This document shows positions 1 through 22,775 of a stretch of DNA of 55,367 nt, one piece after another; the first letter of the stretch is position 1, and every line of letters begins with the position of its first letter. The translations under genes were made by a program, and so were the position numbers. Origin of the DNA: Streptomyces sp. (lineage in GTDB: Bacteria; Actinomycetota; Actinomycetes; Streptomycetales; Streptomycetaceae); the NCBI RefSeq assembly GCF_031181705.1, contig NZ_JAPSKN010000020.1:1-55367 (forward strand), written 5' to 3'. The notes under the pieces are model-generated. The model searched no databases. It was not told the DNA's origin and saw nothing but the letters and a program-made list of their open reading frames with translations.

Positions 1-1
1 G

Positions 2-352
<351 letters not shown>

Positions 353-360
353 GTGCGAAG

Positions 361-1650
361 GTGCGACTGGGAGAGGTCGTCGTCGACGTCACACCCCTGC
401 GGTCCGGGAGGGACTTCCGGCTGCTGTTCGCCACCCAGGCCATCTCCATGCTGGGCACGCACCTCACCTCGGTCGCGGCCGGCCTCCAGGTCTACGCGCT
501 GACCGGTTCCTCGGTCCAAGTGGGTCTGATGAGCCTGTCGTTGGGGCTGTCGCTGCTGGTCGGGCTGGTCGCCGGCGGGGTGCTCGCCGACCGCGTGGAC
601 CGGCGCCGGATCGTGCTCGTGACCCGGGCCGCGACCGCGGTGGTCATCACCGGTCTCGCGGTGAACGCGGCCCTGCCGGACCCGCGGGTGTGGTTCGTGT
701 TCGTGGCCGCCGTCCTCGCGGGCGGCACCGCCGGGCTGGGTGGACCGGCCCTGATGGCCGCGACACCGGCCCTGGTGGCGCCGGGCCAACTGGCCGCCGC
801 CGGGGCGCTGATGACCCTCACCGCCCAGCTCGGCGCCATGGCCGGGCCCTCCCTCGCGGGCGTGATCGCGGCCGGGCCCGGGATCGCGCTGTGCTTCGCG
901 ATCGACGCCGTCATCTACGTCGTCGGTCTCGCCCTGCTCGCCCCGCTGCCCCGCCTCGCGCCCGAAGGGGGCGGGGAGCCGCAGCACCCGCTGCGGGCCA
1001 TGGGGGAGGGACTGCGGTTCCTGCGCGGCAACCAGGTCGTGGCCGGACTGCTGCTCATCGACGTGTGCGCCGTGGTCTTCGCCATGCCGTACGCGCTCTT
1101 CCCGGAGCTCGGCACCGAGCACTTCGGCGGCGGCCCGTCCACCGTGGGCCTGCTGTACACCGCCCCCGCCGTCGGCTCCTTCCTCGGGGCCCTGACCAGC
1201 GGCTGGACGGGCCGCATCCACCACACCGGCCGGGCCCTGATCGGCGCGGTCGCGCTGTGGGGCGTGGCGATCACCTGCTTCGGCCTCAGCCCCGGCCTGT
1301 GGACCGCGCTGGCCTTCCTGGCGCTGGCCGGCCTCGGCGACACCGTCTCCGAGATCCTGCGCCGGGCGCTGCTTCAGCACTACACGCCCGACCGCCTCCA
1401 GGGCCGGGTCGGCAGCCTGTGGCTGGCCCAGGCCACGGCCGGACCCTCCGTCGGGAACGTGGAGGCCGGTCTGGTCGCGCGCGGGCTCGGCTCCGCGGCC
1501 GGTGCCGCCGCCGTCGGCGGACTGGTCTGCCTGGCCGGTGTCGCGGCGGTCGCCGTCGCCCTGCCGGGGCTGCGCAAGGCGACCCTGCAGGGGCCGCCCG
1601 CCGACGAAGGACGGACGGCGCCCGCCGAGCCGTCACCGGCCGCCGACTGA
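361..1650 (+). CDS. MFS transporter, EntS-like siderophore exporter
   Basis: 429-residue polytopic protein starting at GTG, 8 bp after the salicylate synthase stop. The N-terminus (PLRSGRDFRLLFATQ) and the VLADRVDRRRI loop between the second and third helices match the EntS-like branch of the major facilitator superfamily, which exports siderophores across the inner membrane by proton antiport. About twelve hydrophobic stretches can be picked out. A short Pro/Ala-rich cytoplasmic tail follows. Its place between salicylate synthase and the hydrolase, just upstream of the NRPS operon, makes export of the cluster product the likely role. The substrate itself is inferred from context only. Confidence 0.85.
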   Translation: MRLGEVVVDVTPLRSGRDFRLLFATQAISMLGTHLTSVAAGLQVYALTGSSVQVGLMSLSLGLSLLVGLVAGGVLADRVDRRRIVLVTRAATAVVITGLAVNAALPDPRVWFVFVAAVLAGGTAGLGGPALMAATPALVAPGQLAAAGALMTLTAQLGAMAGPSLAGVIAAGPGIALCFAIDAVIYVVGLALLAPLPRLAPEGGGEPQHPLRAMGEGLRFLRGNQVVAGLLLIDVCAVVFAMPYALFPELGTEHFGGGPSTVGLLYTAPAVGSFLGALTSGWTGRIHHTGRALIGAVALWGVAITCFGLSPGLWTALAFLALAGLGDTVSEILRRALLQHYTPDRLQGRVGSLWLAQATAGPSVGNVEAGLVARGLGSAAGAAAVGGLVCLAGVAAVAVALPGLRKATLQGPPADEGRTAPAEPSPAAD

Positions 1651-1672
1651 CCGAGCGCCCGCGAGGAGAGCC

Positions 1673-2485
1673 ATGCCCAGCGCGATCGTCAACAAGGTCC
1701 GGATCCACTATGACGTGACCGGCCGGGGCGAACCCGTGGTCCTGGTCATGGGCCGGGGCGCCCGCGGCCGCGCCTGGCACCTCCACCAGGTGCCGGCGCT
1801 GGTCGACGCCGGGTACCGCGTGGTCACCTTCGACAACCGGGGCGTCCCGCCGAGCGAGGAGTGCCCCGGCGGCTTCACCGTGGACGACCTCGTCGACGAC
1901 ACCGCGGGCCTCGTCGAACACCTGGGGCTCGCTCCCTGCCGCCTGGTCGGCGTCTCCCTGGGCGCCTACGTCGTCCAGGAGCTGATGCTGCGCCGGCCCC
2001 GGCTGGTGCGGCAGGGCGTGCTGATGGCCACCCGGGGCCGGACCGACGCCCTGCGCTCCGCCATGGCCGCGGCCGAACGCGCCCTGTACGACGGCGCGGT
2101 CACCCTGCCGCCGGCCTACGCGGCGTGGGTGCGGGCGCTGGCGAACCTCTCGCCCGCCACCCTCGACGACGAACAGCGGGTGCGCGACTGGCTGGACCTC
2201 TTCGAGATGTCCCCCGAGCCCGCCGGGCCGGGCGTGCGCGCCCAGCTCGGCCTGGAGGTCCCCGAGGGGCGGCTGCGGGCCTACCGGCAGATCGACGTGC
2301 CCTGCCTGGTGATCGGCTTCGCGGACGACGTCGTGCTGCCGCCGCGCCTGGGGCGCGAGGTCGCCGAGGCCGTTCCCGGCGCCCTCTACCAGGAGATCAA
2401 GGGCTGCGGCCACTACGGCTACCTGGAGCGCCCGGACGAAGTGAACCGCGTGCTGCTGGAGTTCTTCCGGAACTCTTCCGCGTAG
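1673..2485 (+). CDS. alpha/beta-fold hydrolase, possible trans-acting thioesterase of the siderophore cluster
   Basis: 270 residues from ATG 1673, which has GAGGAG at 1663-1668. The frame is open further upstream, but that part overlaps the exporter gene. The nucleophile elbow reads GVSLGAY. The oxyanion region carries GRGARGRAWH, and the C-terminus carries GCGHYGYLERPDEV with the probable catalytic His. The overall pattern is that of 3-oxoadipate enol-lactonase-like hydrolases. None of the four NRPS proteins in the window ends in a thioesterase domain. A discrete hydrolase transcribed with the exporter is therefore a candidate for releasing or editing the peptide, or for hydrolysing the ferric siderophore. 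The fold is clear; the role is inference. Confidence 0.75.
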   Translation: MPSAIVNKVRIHYDVTGRGEPVVLVMGRGARGRAWHLHQVPALVDAGYRVVTFDNRGVPPSEECPGGFTVDDLVDDTAGLVEHLGLAPCRLVGVSLGAYVVQELMLRRPRLVRQGVLMATRGRTDALRSAMAAAERALYDGAVTLPPAYAAWVRALANLSPATLDDEQRVRDWLDLFEMSPEPAGPGVRAQLGLEVPEGRLRAYRQIDVPCLVIGFADDVVLPPRLGREVAEAVPGALYQEIKGCGHYGYLERPDEVNRVLLEFFRNSSA

Positions 2486-2513
2486 CCGTTCTTCCGGACA
2501 CGGCGATGTTGAT

Positions 2514-2532
2514 TTAGGTTAGCCTCACCTAA
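2514..2532. promoter_or_regulatory. iron box (DmdR/IdeR-type operator) of the NRPS operon
   Basis: TTAGGTTAGCCTCACCTAA is an essentially perfect 19-bp dyad of the actinobacterial iron-box class. It ends 20 bp before the panD ATG at 2553, with AGGGGG at 2545-2550 as ribosome binding site. TTGATT at 2509-2514 could be a -35 with a poor -10 near 2530-2535, so repressor binding would cover the promoter. Ferrous-loaded DmdR1/IdeR would repress panD, mbtH and the NRPS genes when iron is plentiful. Confidence 0.9.
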
Positions 2533-2552
2533 GTGCTACTCCTCAGGGGGTC

Positions 2553-2984
2553 ATGGTGCAGCGCACCTTGCTCAACGGCAAGATCCACCGAGCCACCGTC
2601 ACCCAGGCCGATCTGCACTACGTAGGGTCCCTGACGATCGATCAGGACCTGATGGACGCCGCCGACATCACCGAGGGCGAGCAGGTCCACGTGGTCGACA
2701 TCGACAACGGCGCCCGGCTCACCACCTACGCCATCACCGGCGCACGCGGCACCGGCGTCATCGGCGTCAACGGGGCCGCCGCCCACCTCGTCCACCCCGG
2801 CCACCTCGTGATCATCATGTCGTTCGCCGCGCTCGACGAGGCCGAACGGGCCCTCCACCGGCCCCGCGTCGTCCACGTCGACAGGGCCAACCGGATCCTC
2901 GCGCTCGGCGCGGACCCGGCCGAGCCGGTGCCCGGGGCGCCGGAGCAGTACTCGGGAGCCGTCACCCAGCAGAAGGGGAACTGA
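2553..2984 (+). CDS. panD: aspartate 1-decarboxylase (pyruvoyl-dependent)
   Basis: 143 residues, about the usual length for bacterial PanD. It aligns throughout with the family: [21 protein letters not shown] near the start contains the Gly-Ser self-processing site (Ser26), whose Ser becomes the pyruvoyl group. TTYAI and the [11 protein letters not shown] block follow. The enzyme makes beta-alanine from L-aspartate. It is the first gene after a perfect iron box and is followed 3 bp later by mbtH. It is therefore very likely a dedicated supply of beta-alanine for the peptide rather than the pantothenate-pathway copy. The first NRPS adenylation domain in the operon has a beta-Ala-like specificity code, which supports this. 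Confidence 0.93.
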   Translation: MVQRTLLNGKIHRATVTQADLHYVGSLTIDQDLMDAADITEGEQVHVVDIDNGARLTTYAITGARGTGVIGVNGAAAHLVHPGHLVIIMSFAALDEAERALHRPRVVHVDRANRILALGADPAEPVPGAPEQYSGAVTQQKGN

Positions 2985-2987
2985 GCC

Positions 2988-3206
2988 ATGGCCAACCCGT
3001 TCGACGACGACAGCGGCACCTTCCGCGTACTGGTCAACGACGAGGGCCAGTACTCGCTGTGGCCCGACTTCGCGCCCGTACCGGCCGGCTGGGAGAGCGT
3101 GCACGGCCCGGACACCCGGGCCGCCTGCCTGGAGCACATCGAGCGGCACTGGACGGACATGCGCCCGCGCAGCCTGGCCGAGGCCATGCGCGGAGCCGGC
3201 GACTGA
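2988..3206 (+). CDS. MbtH-like NRPS accessory protein
   Basis: 72 residues with the family signature almost intact: [32 protein letters not shown], and [10 protein letters not shown] at the end. MbtH proteins bind and activate adenylation domains of partner NRPSs. This is the only copy in the window, so it probably serves several adenylation domains here. Its TGA overlaps the ATG of the first NRPS (TGATG at 3204-3208), which suggests translational coupling. Confidence 0.95.
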   Translation: MANPFDDDSGTFRVLVNDEGQYSLWPDFAPVPAGWESVHGPDTRAACLEHIERHWTDMRPRSLAEAMRGAGD

Positions 3207-6200
3207 TGGCGCCCCGCCCGGCCGTGGAGGACGTCCTCCCCCTGTCCCCGACCCAGGAGGGCATGGTCTTCCACGCCCTGTACGACGAGCACGCCCCGGA
3301 CGTCTACACCGGCCGGCTCGTCATCCGGCTCGAAGGGCCCCTGGATTCGGGCCGGTTGCGCGCGGCCGCGGACGCCCTGCTGGCCCGGCACGCCAACCTC
3401 CGGGCCGCCTTCCGCACCCAGCGGTCCGGCCGGCCGGTCCAGGTGATCGCCCGCGGCGTGCGCACCCCGTGGCGCCACACGGACCTGTCCGGCCTGCCGC
3501 CCGCCGAGCGGCAGGAGGCGTTCGAGGACCTGCTCGCCCGGGACCGGGAGGCCCGCTTCGACCTGGCCCGCCCGCCGCTGCTGCGCGTCCGGCTGGTGGC
3601 CTTCGGGGACCAGGACCACCGGCTGCTGATCTCCTCCCACCACCTGCTCTGGGACGGCTGGTCCGCGCCCGTGCTGGTCCGCGAGCTGTTCCGCCTCTAC
3701 ACCTCGGGTGGTGACCCGGCCGTCCTGCCCCCGGTACGGCCCTACCGCGACTACCTCGCGTGGCTGGCCCGCCAGGACCGCGCGGCCGCCGAACAGGCCT
3801 GGCGGGACGCCCTCCAGGACCTCGACGAGCCGTGCCTCCTCGCCCCCGCGGCCCGCGACCTGCCCGCCGAACAGCCCGGGCGGCACGTCGTGGAACTGCC
3901 CGAGCGGGAGACCGAGGCCCTCACCGCCACCGCCCGCGCGCACGGCGTGACCGTCAGCACGGTGCTGCAGGGCCTGTGGGCGGTGCTGCTCGCCCGGCAC
4001 ACCGGCCGGCTCGACGTGGTCCTCGGCGCCACGGTGTCCGGCCGCGACGCCGACGTGCCCGGCATCGAGTCGATGGTCGGCCTGTTCATCACCACCCTGC
4101 CGGTCCGCGTGCGGTTACGCCCCGCCGAACCGCTCAGCGGCCTGCTCCGGCGGATCCAGGCCGAGCGGTCGGCCCTGCTCGGCCACGAGCACCTCGGCCT
4201 GGCCGGCATCCAGCGGGCCGCCGGGCACGACCTGCTCTTCGACACGCTGCTGGTGTTCGAGAGCTACCCCATCGACGACGACGGCATCGCCGACGCCCTC
4301 GGCCCCGACGGCCCCCGCATGACCGAGGTGTCGGCCCACGACGCCACGCACTATCCACTGACCCTCACCGCACTGCCCGGCGACCGGCTCACCCTCACCT
4401 TCAGCCACCGCCCCACGGCGCTCGACGAGGCGACGGTGACCGGCATCGCGGCCGGCCTGCACCGGCTCGTCCGGACGTTCACAAAGGAGCCCGACCAGTT
4501 GGTGGGGCGGCTCGACACCGCCCCGGCCGACGCGCTGCGCGCCGCCGCGGGGGAACGCCCCGACCAGGAGGGGAGCTTCGCCGCACACGAGGCGCACGGC
4601 CGGTACGCGCGGCACACCACCGTCCGCGACCTCTTCGAGGACCAGGCCGCCCGCACGCCCCACGCCTGCGCCGTCCACCACGGTGACACCACCCTCACCT
4701 TCGCCGAACTCGACGATGCCGCCGACGTGCTGGCCGCCTCCCTGCTCGTCCGCGGCGCCGGACCCGAGACGATCGTGGCCGTCGCCCTGCCACGCGGAGC
4801 GGACCTCGTCATCGCCCTGCTCGCCGTCCTCAAGGCCGGGGCGGCCTGCATGCCCCTCGACCCGGCCTACCCGCCCGGGCGCATCGCCCTCATGCTCGAA
4901 GACGCCCGGCCCCCGCTCGTGGTGAGCGACCCGGACACGGCCCGGCGCCTCGCCCTCGACCCCGAGTCGGTCTGCCATCCCGGGGAGAGCGGCGAGCGGG
5001 CCACCGCGACACCGCGCCCGCCGCTGTCACCCGACCACCCTGCCTACGTCGTCTTCACCTCCGGCTCCACCGGCCGCCCCAAGGGCGTGCTCGGCACCCA
5101 GCGCGCCCTGGCCAACCGGCTCGCCTGGGGAAGGGAACTGACGGACGGTCCGGGCGGGGCGCGCGTCGCCAAGAGCCCGATCAGCTTCATCGACGGACTG
5201 ACCGAACTGCTCGGCGCGCTGGTCGCGGGCGAGGCCGTGGCCCTCGCCGACGACGCGTCGTCCGGCGACCCGACCGCGCTGGCCGCGCTGGCCGACCGGC
5301 ACGGGGCCACCGTGCTCACCGCGGTGCCCAGCCTCCACGGCACCCTGGTGGAGTCCACCCCGCCGGGCGGCTTCGCCTCGGTGCGCACCTGGATCTCCAG
5401 CGGCGAACCCCTCACCACCGACCTGGCCCGCCGGCTCACCGCCCGCTGGCCCGGCTCCCGCCTCGTCAACCTCTACGGCTGCTCGGAAGCGGCGGGCGAC
5501 AGCCTGGCCCACGTGTACACCCCCGAGGACGGCACGACACCCCAGCCGACCGGGGAAGCACGGACACCGCCGCGCCAGGACCCCCGCACCGCCTCACTGA
5601 GCGGACCTCGCCAGGACGCCACGGCGCTGAGCGGGCCTCGCTCCGACGCCGTCTCGCCGGGTGACCCGGGCCGAGGGGGTGTTTCGCCGGTCGGGCCGGG
5701 TGCTGACGCCGCCCTGCCGGGCGGGCCGGCCGTCGGCACCGCCCTGCCGGGCGGGCCGGCCGTCGGCGCCGTCTCGCCGGGTGGGCCCGTCACCCACGTC
5801 GCGTCACCTGGCCGGCCGGCCACCGGTTCCGTCCCGCTCGGGCGGCCCATCGCCGGTACCCGGGTGTACGTGCTGGACCCGTTCCTGCGCCCGGCGCCCG
5901 TCGGCGCGGCCGGGGAGTTGTACCTCGCCGGGGACGGGCTCGCCCGTGGGTACCTCGGTCAGCCCGGGCGTACCGCCGAACGGTTCGTCGCCGACCCCTT
6001 CGGTCCGCCCGGCAGCCGCCTCTACCGCACCGGCGACCTCGCCCGGCTCCGGCCCGACGGCACGGTCGAGTTCCTGGGCCGGGCCGACCAGCAGGTCAAG
6101 ATCCGCGGCTTCCGCGTCGAGCCCGGAGAGGTCGAGGCCGTGGCCCGTGCCCTGCCGGGCGTGCGCCGGGCCGCGGTCGTGGCCCGCCAGGACGGCACGG

Positions 6201-6732
6201 CGCCGCGGCGGCTCGTGGCGTACGTCGAGCCCGAGCCGGACGGCGACGACGTACCGGACCCGGCCGCTCTGCGGCACGCGCTCGCCGAGCGTCTCCCCGC
6301 GCCCTGCGTCCCGGCCGCCGTGGTGGTCCTGCCGGCGCTGCCGCACACCCCGAGCGGCAAGCTCGACCGCCGCGCGCTGCCCGCCCCCGACTTCACCCGG
6401 GCGAGCACCTTCGACCCGCCGCGCACCGAGCCGGAGAAGGTGCTGTGCGCACTGTTCGCCGAGATCCTCGGCATCGAACGGGTGGGCGTCCACGACGACT
6501 TCTTCACCCTCGGCGGCGACAGCGTCGTCTCGGTCCGGCTGGCCGACCGCGCCCGCAGGGCGGGACTCGCCCTGTCCCCCCGGGACGTTTTCACCCACCG
6601 CACCCCGGCAGGTCTCGCCCGCGCACGGCCGGACGGCGCCGCACCGCAGGAGCAGTTCACCGCGACCGCTGCGCCGCTGGTGTCGCTCAGCCCGTCGCAG
6701 CTCGACAACGTCAAGGCGAGGTGGAGGAGCCG

Positions 6733-6736
<4 letters not shown>
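3206..6736 (+). CDS. NRPS, C-A-T module, predicted beta-alanine
   Basis: 1176 residues from the ATG overlapping the mbtH stop. Condensation domain about 8-440 with HHLLWDG near 145. Adenylation domain about 470-1060 with A3 [11 protein letters not shown] and A10 TPSGKLDR. Carrier domain about 1070-1140 with phosphopantetheine Ser1106 in GGDSVVS. The ten-residue code read by aligning to GrsA PheA is I-D-T-T-I-S-L-G-D-K. It lacks Asp235 and has Asp236, like known beta-Ala codes (V-D-W-V-I-S-L-A-D-K), and panD sits two genes upstream. Odd features: a Pro/Gly-rich decapeptide-repeat insertion at about 775-880 between motifs A5 and A6, and a single TTA leucine codon at 4115-4117. No epimerase or thioesterase domain. 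Substrate is inferred, domains are clear. Confidence 0.92.
4115..4117 (+). promoter_or_regulatory. in-frame TTA leucine codon (bldA-dependence candidate)
   Basis: Leu304 of the first NRPS, in the condensation domain, is encoded by TTA (CGG TTA CGC). TTA is very rare in Streptomyces and is read only by the bldA tRNA, whose level rises with development. I saw no other in-frame TTA codon in the siderophore genes when scanning by eye. It would add a developmental check on an otherwise iron-controlled operon. Confidence 0.8.
5590..5860 (+). repeat. 30-bp tandem repeats coding a decapeptide-repeat insertion in an adenylation domain
   Basis: Within the first NRPS the DNA repeats with a 30-bp period. 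Units 5711-5740 and 5741-5770 differ at one base. The flanking units 5771-5800, 5801-5830 and 5831-5860 are more degenerate, and weaker copies extend back to about 5600. Each unit encodes ten residues, for example ALPGGPAVGT, ASPGRPATGS and finally VPLGRPIAGT. The last is the normal conserved segment before motif A6 of adenylation domains. The array therefore looks like repeated duplication and drift of that native segment, in frame. Confidence 0.85.
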
Positions 6737-19247
<12,511 letters not shown>

Positions 19248-19265
19248 GGGACAGCGGAGGAACCG

Positions 19266-22200
19266 GTGACGCAGCACCCCCCGACCGCGGACGAGCTGCT
19301 CCGTACGGTCACCGACACATTGGGCCCGGGCACCCCGCCGGGCGACGACGACAGCCTCATCGCCTGGGGCCTGGACTCCATCACGCTGATGAGGATCGCC
19401 GGCTCCTGGCGCAGGCGGGGCGTCAAGGTCGGCTTCGCCGAACTCGCGCGCGAACCCACCCTGCGCGCCTGGCGATCCCTGCTCGCGTCCCGGGCCCCCG
19501 CCTCGGCCGAGCCGGCCACCGAGGCCCGGGCCGAAGTCCCGCCCGAGGCCCCGGCCCCCGAACCGGGCGAGCCCTTCCCGCTCGCCGTGATGCAGCACGC
19601 CTACTGGATCGGCCGCGGCGACGACACCACCCTCGGCTCCGTCGCCGCCCATCTGTACGTCGAGTTCGACGGCTTGGGTGTCGACCCGGAACGGCTCGAC
19701 ACCGCCGTACGGGCCCTGGCCCGGCGGCACGGCATGCTCCGGGCCCGGTTCACCGACGACGGCCGCCAGCAGATCCTGCCCGAACTCACCCGCCCGGCCA
19801 CGGCCGTCAACGACCTGCGGGACCTGGACGACGAGACCGCTGCGGCCGAACTGGAGGACGTCCGGCACTCCTCCTCGCACGCTCGCCTCGACGTCGCCGC
19901 CGGCGAGGTGTTCTCCGTGCGACTCTCCCTGCTCCCCGAGGGCCGCAGCCGGCTGCACGTGGACGTCGACATGCTCGCCGCGGACGCCCTCAGCTACCGC
20001 GTCCTGCTCTCCGACCTCGCGCAGCTCTACCGCGACCCCGGCGCCGCCCTGCCACCGATCCGCACCAGCTACCCCGCCTACCTGGCGGAGCGGGCCGAGC
20101 TGCGGCGGCTGAGCCGGGAGCAGGCGCAGCAGTGGTGGCGCAGGCGGGTGCCCGAGCTGCCCAGCGCGCCGGACCTGCCGCTGGTGCCCGAGGCGGAACG
20201 GGCCGACCCGACCCGGGTGACGCGCCGGCACCACTGGCTGCCGCCGGAGGAGAAGCGGCGCCTGGCCGCCCGCGCCCACCAGCACGGGCTGACCCCCGCC
20301 ATGGCCGTCGCGACCGCCTTCTCGGAGGTGCTGGCCGCCCACAGCGGTCAGCCGCGCTTCCTGCTGAACGTCCCGATGTTCGACCGTCGCGGCGCCCACC
20401 CCGACACCGACCTGCTCGTCGGCGACTTCACCAGTTCGGTCCTGCTCGACGTGGACCTGGCCGAGCCGGCCTCGTTCACCGAGCACGCCCGCCGGCTCCA
20501 GGACCGGATGCACACCGATGCCGCGCACGCCGACTACTCCGGGGTGGAGGTGCTGCGCGACCTGACCCGGCAGCGCGGTGAACAGGTCCTCGCGCCCGTG
20601 GTGTTCACCAGCGCCCTCAACCTGGGAGAGCTGTTCGACGCGGATGTGCGCGACTCCTTCGGCACCCCGGTGTGGATCGTCTCGCAGGGCCCGCAGGTGC
20701 TGCTCGACGCCCAGGTCACCGAGGTCGACGGCGGACTGCTCGTCAACTGGGACGTACGCGAGGACGCCTTCCCCGCGGGGCTGGTCGACGCGATGTTCGC
20801 CGCGTTCCACGGACTCGTCACCCGGCTCGGCACCGAGGACGACGTCTGGGACCGGCCGGTCCCCGCCCTGCTGCCCGTGCAGCAGTCGGCGGTGCGCAGG
20901 GCGGTGAACGCCACCGACGCCCCCCGCAGCCACCGCCTCCTGCACGAGGGCTTCTTCGCCCGCGCGGCCGAGCGGCCCGACGCGCCGGCCCTGCTGTGGG
21001 GAACGGAAGGCGCCCTGACCTACGGTCAGCTGGCGGACCGGGCCCTGCGCTGCGCCGCCGCCCTCGCGGCGCGGGGAGTTCGGCCGGGCGACACCGTCGC
21101 GGTCAGCCTCCCCAAGGGACCCGGCCAGATCACCGCCGTCCTCGGCGTGCTGGCCGCCGGGGCCGCGTACGTACCGGTCGGCGTCGAGCAGCCCCCCGCC
21201 CGCCGCGACCGCATCCGCGCCACCGCCGGCCACCGCCTCACCCTCACCGACAGGTCCACCGACCGGCCCCCGGGCGACCCCGCGGCCGGGGACCGCCTGG
21301 CCGTCCCGGACGCGCTCCGTCACGACCCGCTGCCCGCACCCGTCCCGGTGGACGAGGAACAGGTCGCCTACGTCCTGTTCACCTCCGGCTCCACGGGCGA
21401 GCCCAAGGGCGTCGAGGTGCCGCACCGGGCGGCCATGAACACCATCGACGACCTCGACGCGCGCTTCGCCGTGGGCCCCGCCGACCGCTGCCTCGCCCTG
21501 TCCGCGCTCGACTTCGACCTCTCCGTCTACGACGTGTTCGGGCTGCTGAGCGCGGGCGGCGCGGTGGTGCTGGTCGACGAGGCCGACCGCCGTGAGGCCC
21601 GGCCGTGGGCCGAGCTGGTGCGCCGGCACCGGGTGACGCTCCTCAACTGCGTCCCGCCGCTGCTGGACATGCTGCTCCTGGCCACCGGCCCCGGTGAACT
21701 CGCCGGACTGCGCGCGGTGCTGCTGGGCGGGGACCGGGTGGGCACCGACCTGCCCGGGCGGCTCGCCGAGCGGGCACCCGGCTGCCGGTTCGCCGGCCTC
21801 GGCGGCACCACCGAGACCGCCATCCACTCCACCGTCTGCGAGGTCGCGGACGCCCGGGTGCCCGCGCGCTGGCGGGCCGTGCCGTACGGCACCCCGCTGC
21901 GCAACGTGCGCTGCCGGGTCGTCGACCCGCGCGGCCGGGACTGCCCCGACTGGGTGCCGGGCGAGCTGTGGATCGGCGGGGACGGCCTGGCGCTCGGCTA
22001 CCGGGGCGACCCGGAGCGCACGGCCGCGAAGTTCACCGAGGCCGACGGCGTGCGCTGGTACCGCACCGGCGACCTCGCCCGCTACTGGCCGGACGGCACG
22101 CTGGAGTTCCTCGGCCGCCGCGACCACCAGGTGAAACTGCGCGGCTTCCGCATCGAACTCGGCGAGGTGGAGACGGGACTCGCCGGGCACCCGGCGGTGC

Positions 22201-22769
22201 GGCGCGCCGTCGCGGGCCTGACGGACGGCCCCGGAGTCCAGCTGGCGGCCGCGGTGGCCGCCGGTCCGGGCACGACGGAGGAGGAGCTGCGGCGGTGGGC
22301 GCGCGCGGTGCTGCCGCCGCACATGGTCCCGGCCCGGATCGCCGTCGCCGCGGAGCTGCCGCTCACCGCCAACGGCAAACTGGACCGCCGGGCCGTCCGG
22401 GCGCTGTGGGAGACGCGCGGGCCGGGGGAGGAGGGGCACCGGGCACCCGGCAGCGCCCTGGAGACGGTCGTCGCCCGGGTGTGGGCCGACGTCCTCGGCG
22501 CCGCACACGTGGGCCTCGACGACGGGTTCTTCGCCCTCGGCGGGGACTCGGTGCTCGCCACCGTGATCGTGAGCCGGCTGCGGGAGGCCCTGGACACCTC
22601 CGAGGTGTCGGTGCGCGCCCTGTTCGCGACCCTCACGCCGGGCGGCATGGCCAAGCGGCTGGCCGCCGAGGAGCACGTCCCGGGGCGCCTGGAACAGGTC
22701 GCCGCGTTCCACCTGGAGATCGAGGGCATGTCGGCGGAGGAGGTCGACTCGGCGCTGCGCGACACCTGA
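19266..22769 (+). CDS. NRPS, ArCP-Cy-A-T, aryl-oxazoline (salicyl-Ser/Thr) starter synthetase
   Basis: 1167 residues from GTG 19266, with GGAGG at 19256-19260 and 18 bp after the previous gene. The N-terminal aryl carrier domain has Ser38 in GLDSITLM. A cyclisation domain at about 95-520 carries the DMLAADALS signature (Asp235, Asp240) in place of HHxxxDG. The adenylation domain at about 560-1060 has code D-L-Y-N-L-G-L-I-H-K. It resembles Cys codes of Cy-linked A domains but has Gly301 and His331 as in Thr codes, so Ser or Thr is favoured over Cys. Carrier Ser1095 in GGDSVLA follows. Architecture matches MbtB: salicylate from a separate ligase is loaded on the ArCP, then condensed and cyclised to a hydroxyphenyl-oxazoline. 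It is the starter but is encoded last in the operon. Confidence 0.93.
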   Translation: MTQHPPTADELLRTVTDTLGPGTPPGDDDSLIAWGLDSITLMRIAGSWRRRGVKVGFAELAREPTLRAWRSLLASRAPASAEPATEARAEVPPEAPAPEPGEPFPLAVMQHAYWIGRGDDTTLGSVAAHLYVEFDGLGVDPERLDTAVRALARRHGMLRARFTDDGRQQILPELTRPATAVNDLRDLDDETAAAELEDVRHSSSHARLDVAAGEVFSVRLSLLPEGRSRLHVDVDMLAADALSYRVLLSDLAQLYRDPGAALPPIRTSYPAYLAERAELRRLSREQAQQWWRRRVPELPSAPDLPLVPEAERADPTRVTRRHHWLPPEEKRRLAARAHQHGLTPAMAVATAFSEVLAAHSGQPRFLLNVPMFDRRGAHPDTDLLVGDFTSSVLLDVDLAEPASFTEHARRLQDRMHTDAAHADYSGVEVLRDLTRQRGEQVLAPVVFTSALNLGELFDADVRDSFGTPVWIVSQGPQVLLDAQVTEVDGGLLVNWDVREDAFPAGLVDAMFAAFHGLVTRLGTEDDVWDRPVPALLPVQQSAVRRAVNATDAPRSHRLLHEGFFARAAERPDAPALLWGTEGALTYGQLADRALRCAAALAARGVRPGDTVAVSLPKGPGQITAVLGVLAAGAAYVPVGVEQPPARRDRIRATAGHRLTLTDRSTDRPPGDPAAGDRLAVPDALRHDPLPAPVPVDEEQVAYVLFTSGSTGEPKGVEVPHRAAMNTIDDLDARFAVGPADRCLALSALDFDLSVYDVFGLLSAGGAVVLVDEADRREARPWAELVRRHRVTLLNCVPPLLDMLLLATGPGELAGLRAVLLGGDRVGTDLPGRLAERAPGCRFAGLGGTTETAIHSTVCEVADARVPARWRAVPYGTPLRNVRCRVVDPRGRDCPDWVPGELWIGGDGLALGYRGDPERTAAKFTEADGVRWYRTGDLARYWPDGTLEFLGRRDHQVKLRGFRIELGEVETGLAGHPAVRRAVAGLTDGPGVQLAAAVAAGPGTTEEELRRWARAVLPPHMVPARIAVAAELPLTANGKLDRRAVRALWETRGPGEEGHRAPGSALETVVARVWADVLGAAHVGLDDGFFALGGDSVLATVIVSRLREALDTSEVSVRALFATLTPGGMAKRLAAEEHVPGRLEQVAAFHLEIEGMSAEEVDSALRDT

Positions 22770-22775
22770 CGGAGG

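Noticed and set aside
2726..4000. A 424-residue minus-strand frame over panD, mbtH and the first NRPS
   Set aside because: It crosses three well-supported plus-strand genes and has no recognisable family.
5590..5860. Possibility that the repeat array is a frameshift or breaks the NRPS gene
   Set aside because: The period is exactly 30 bp, and the frame stays open with correct A-domain motifs on both sides, so the gene is intact.
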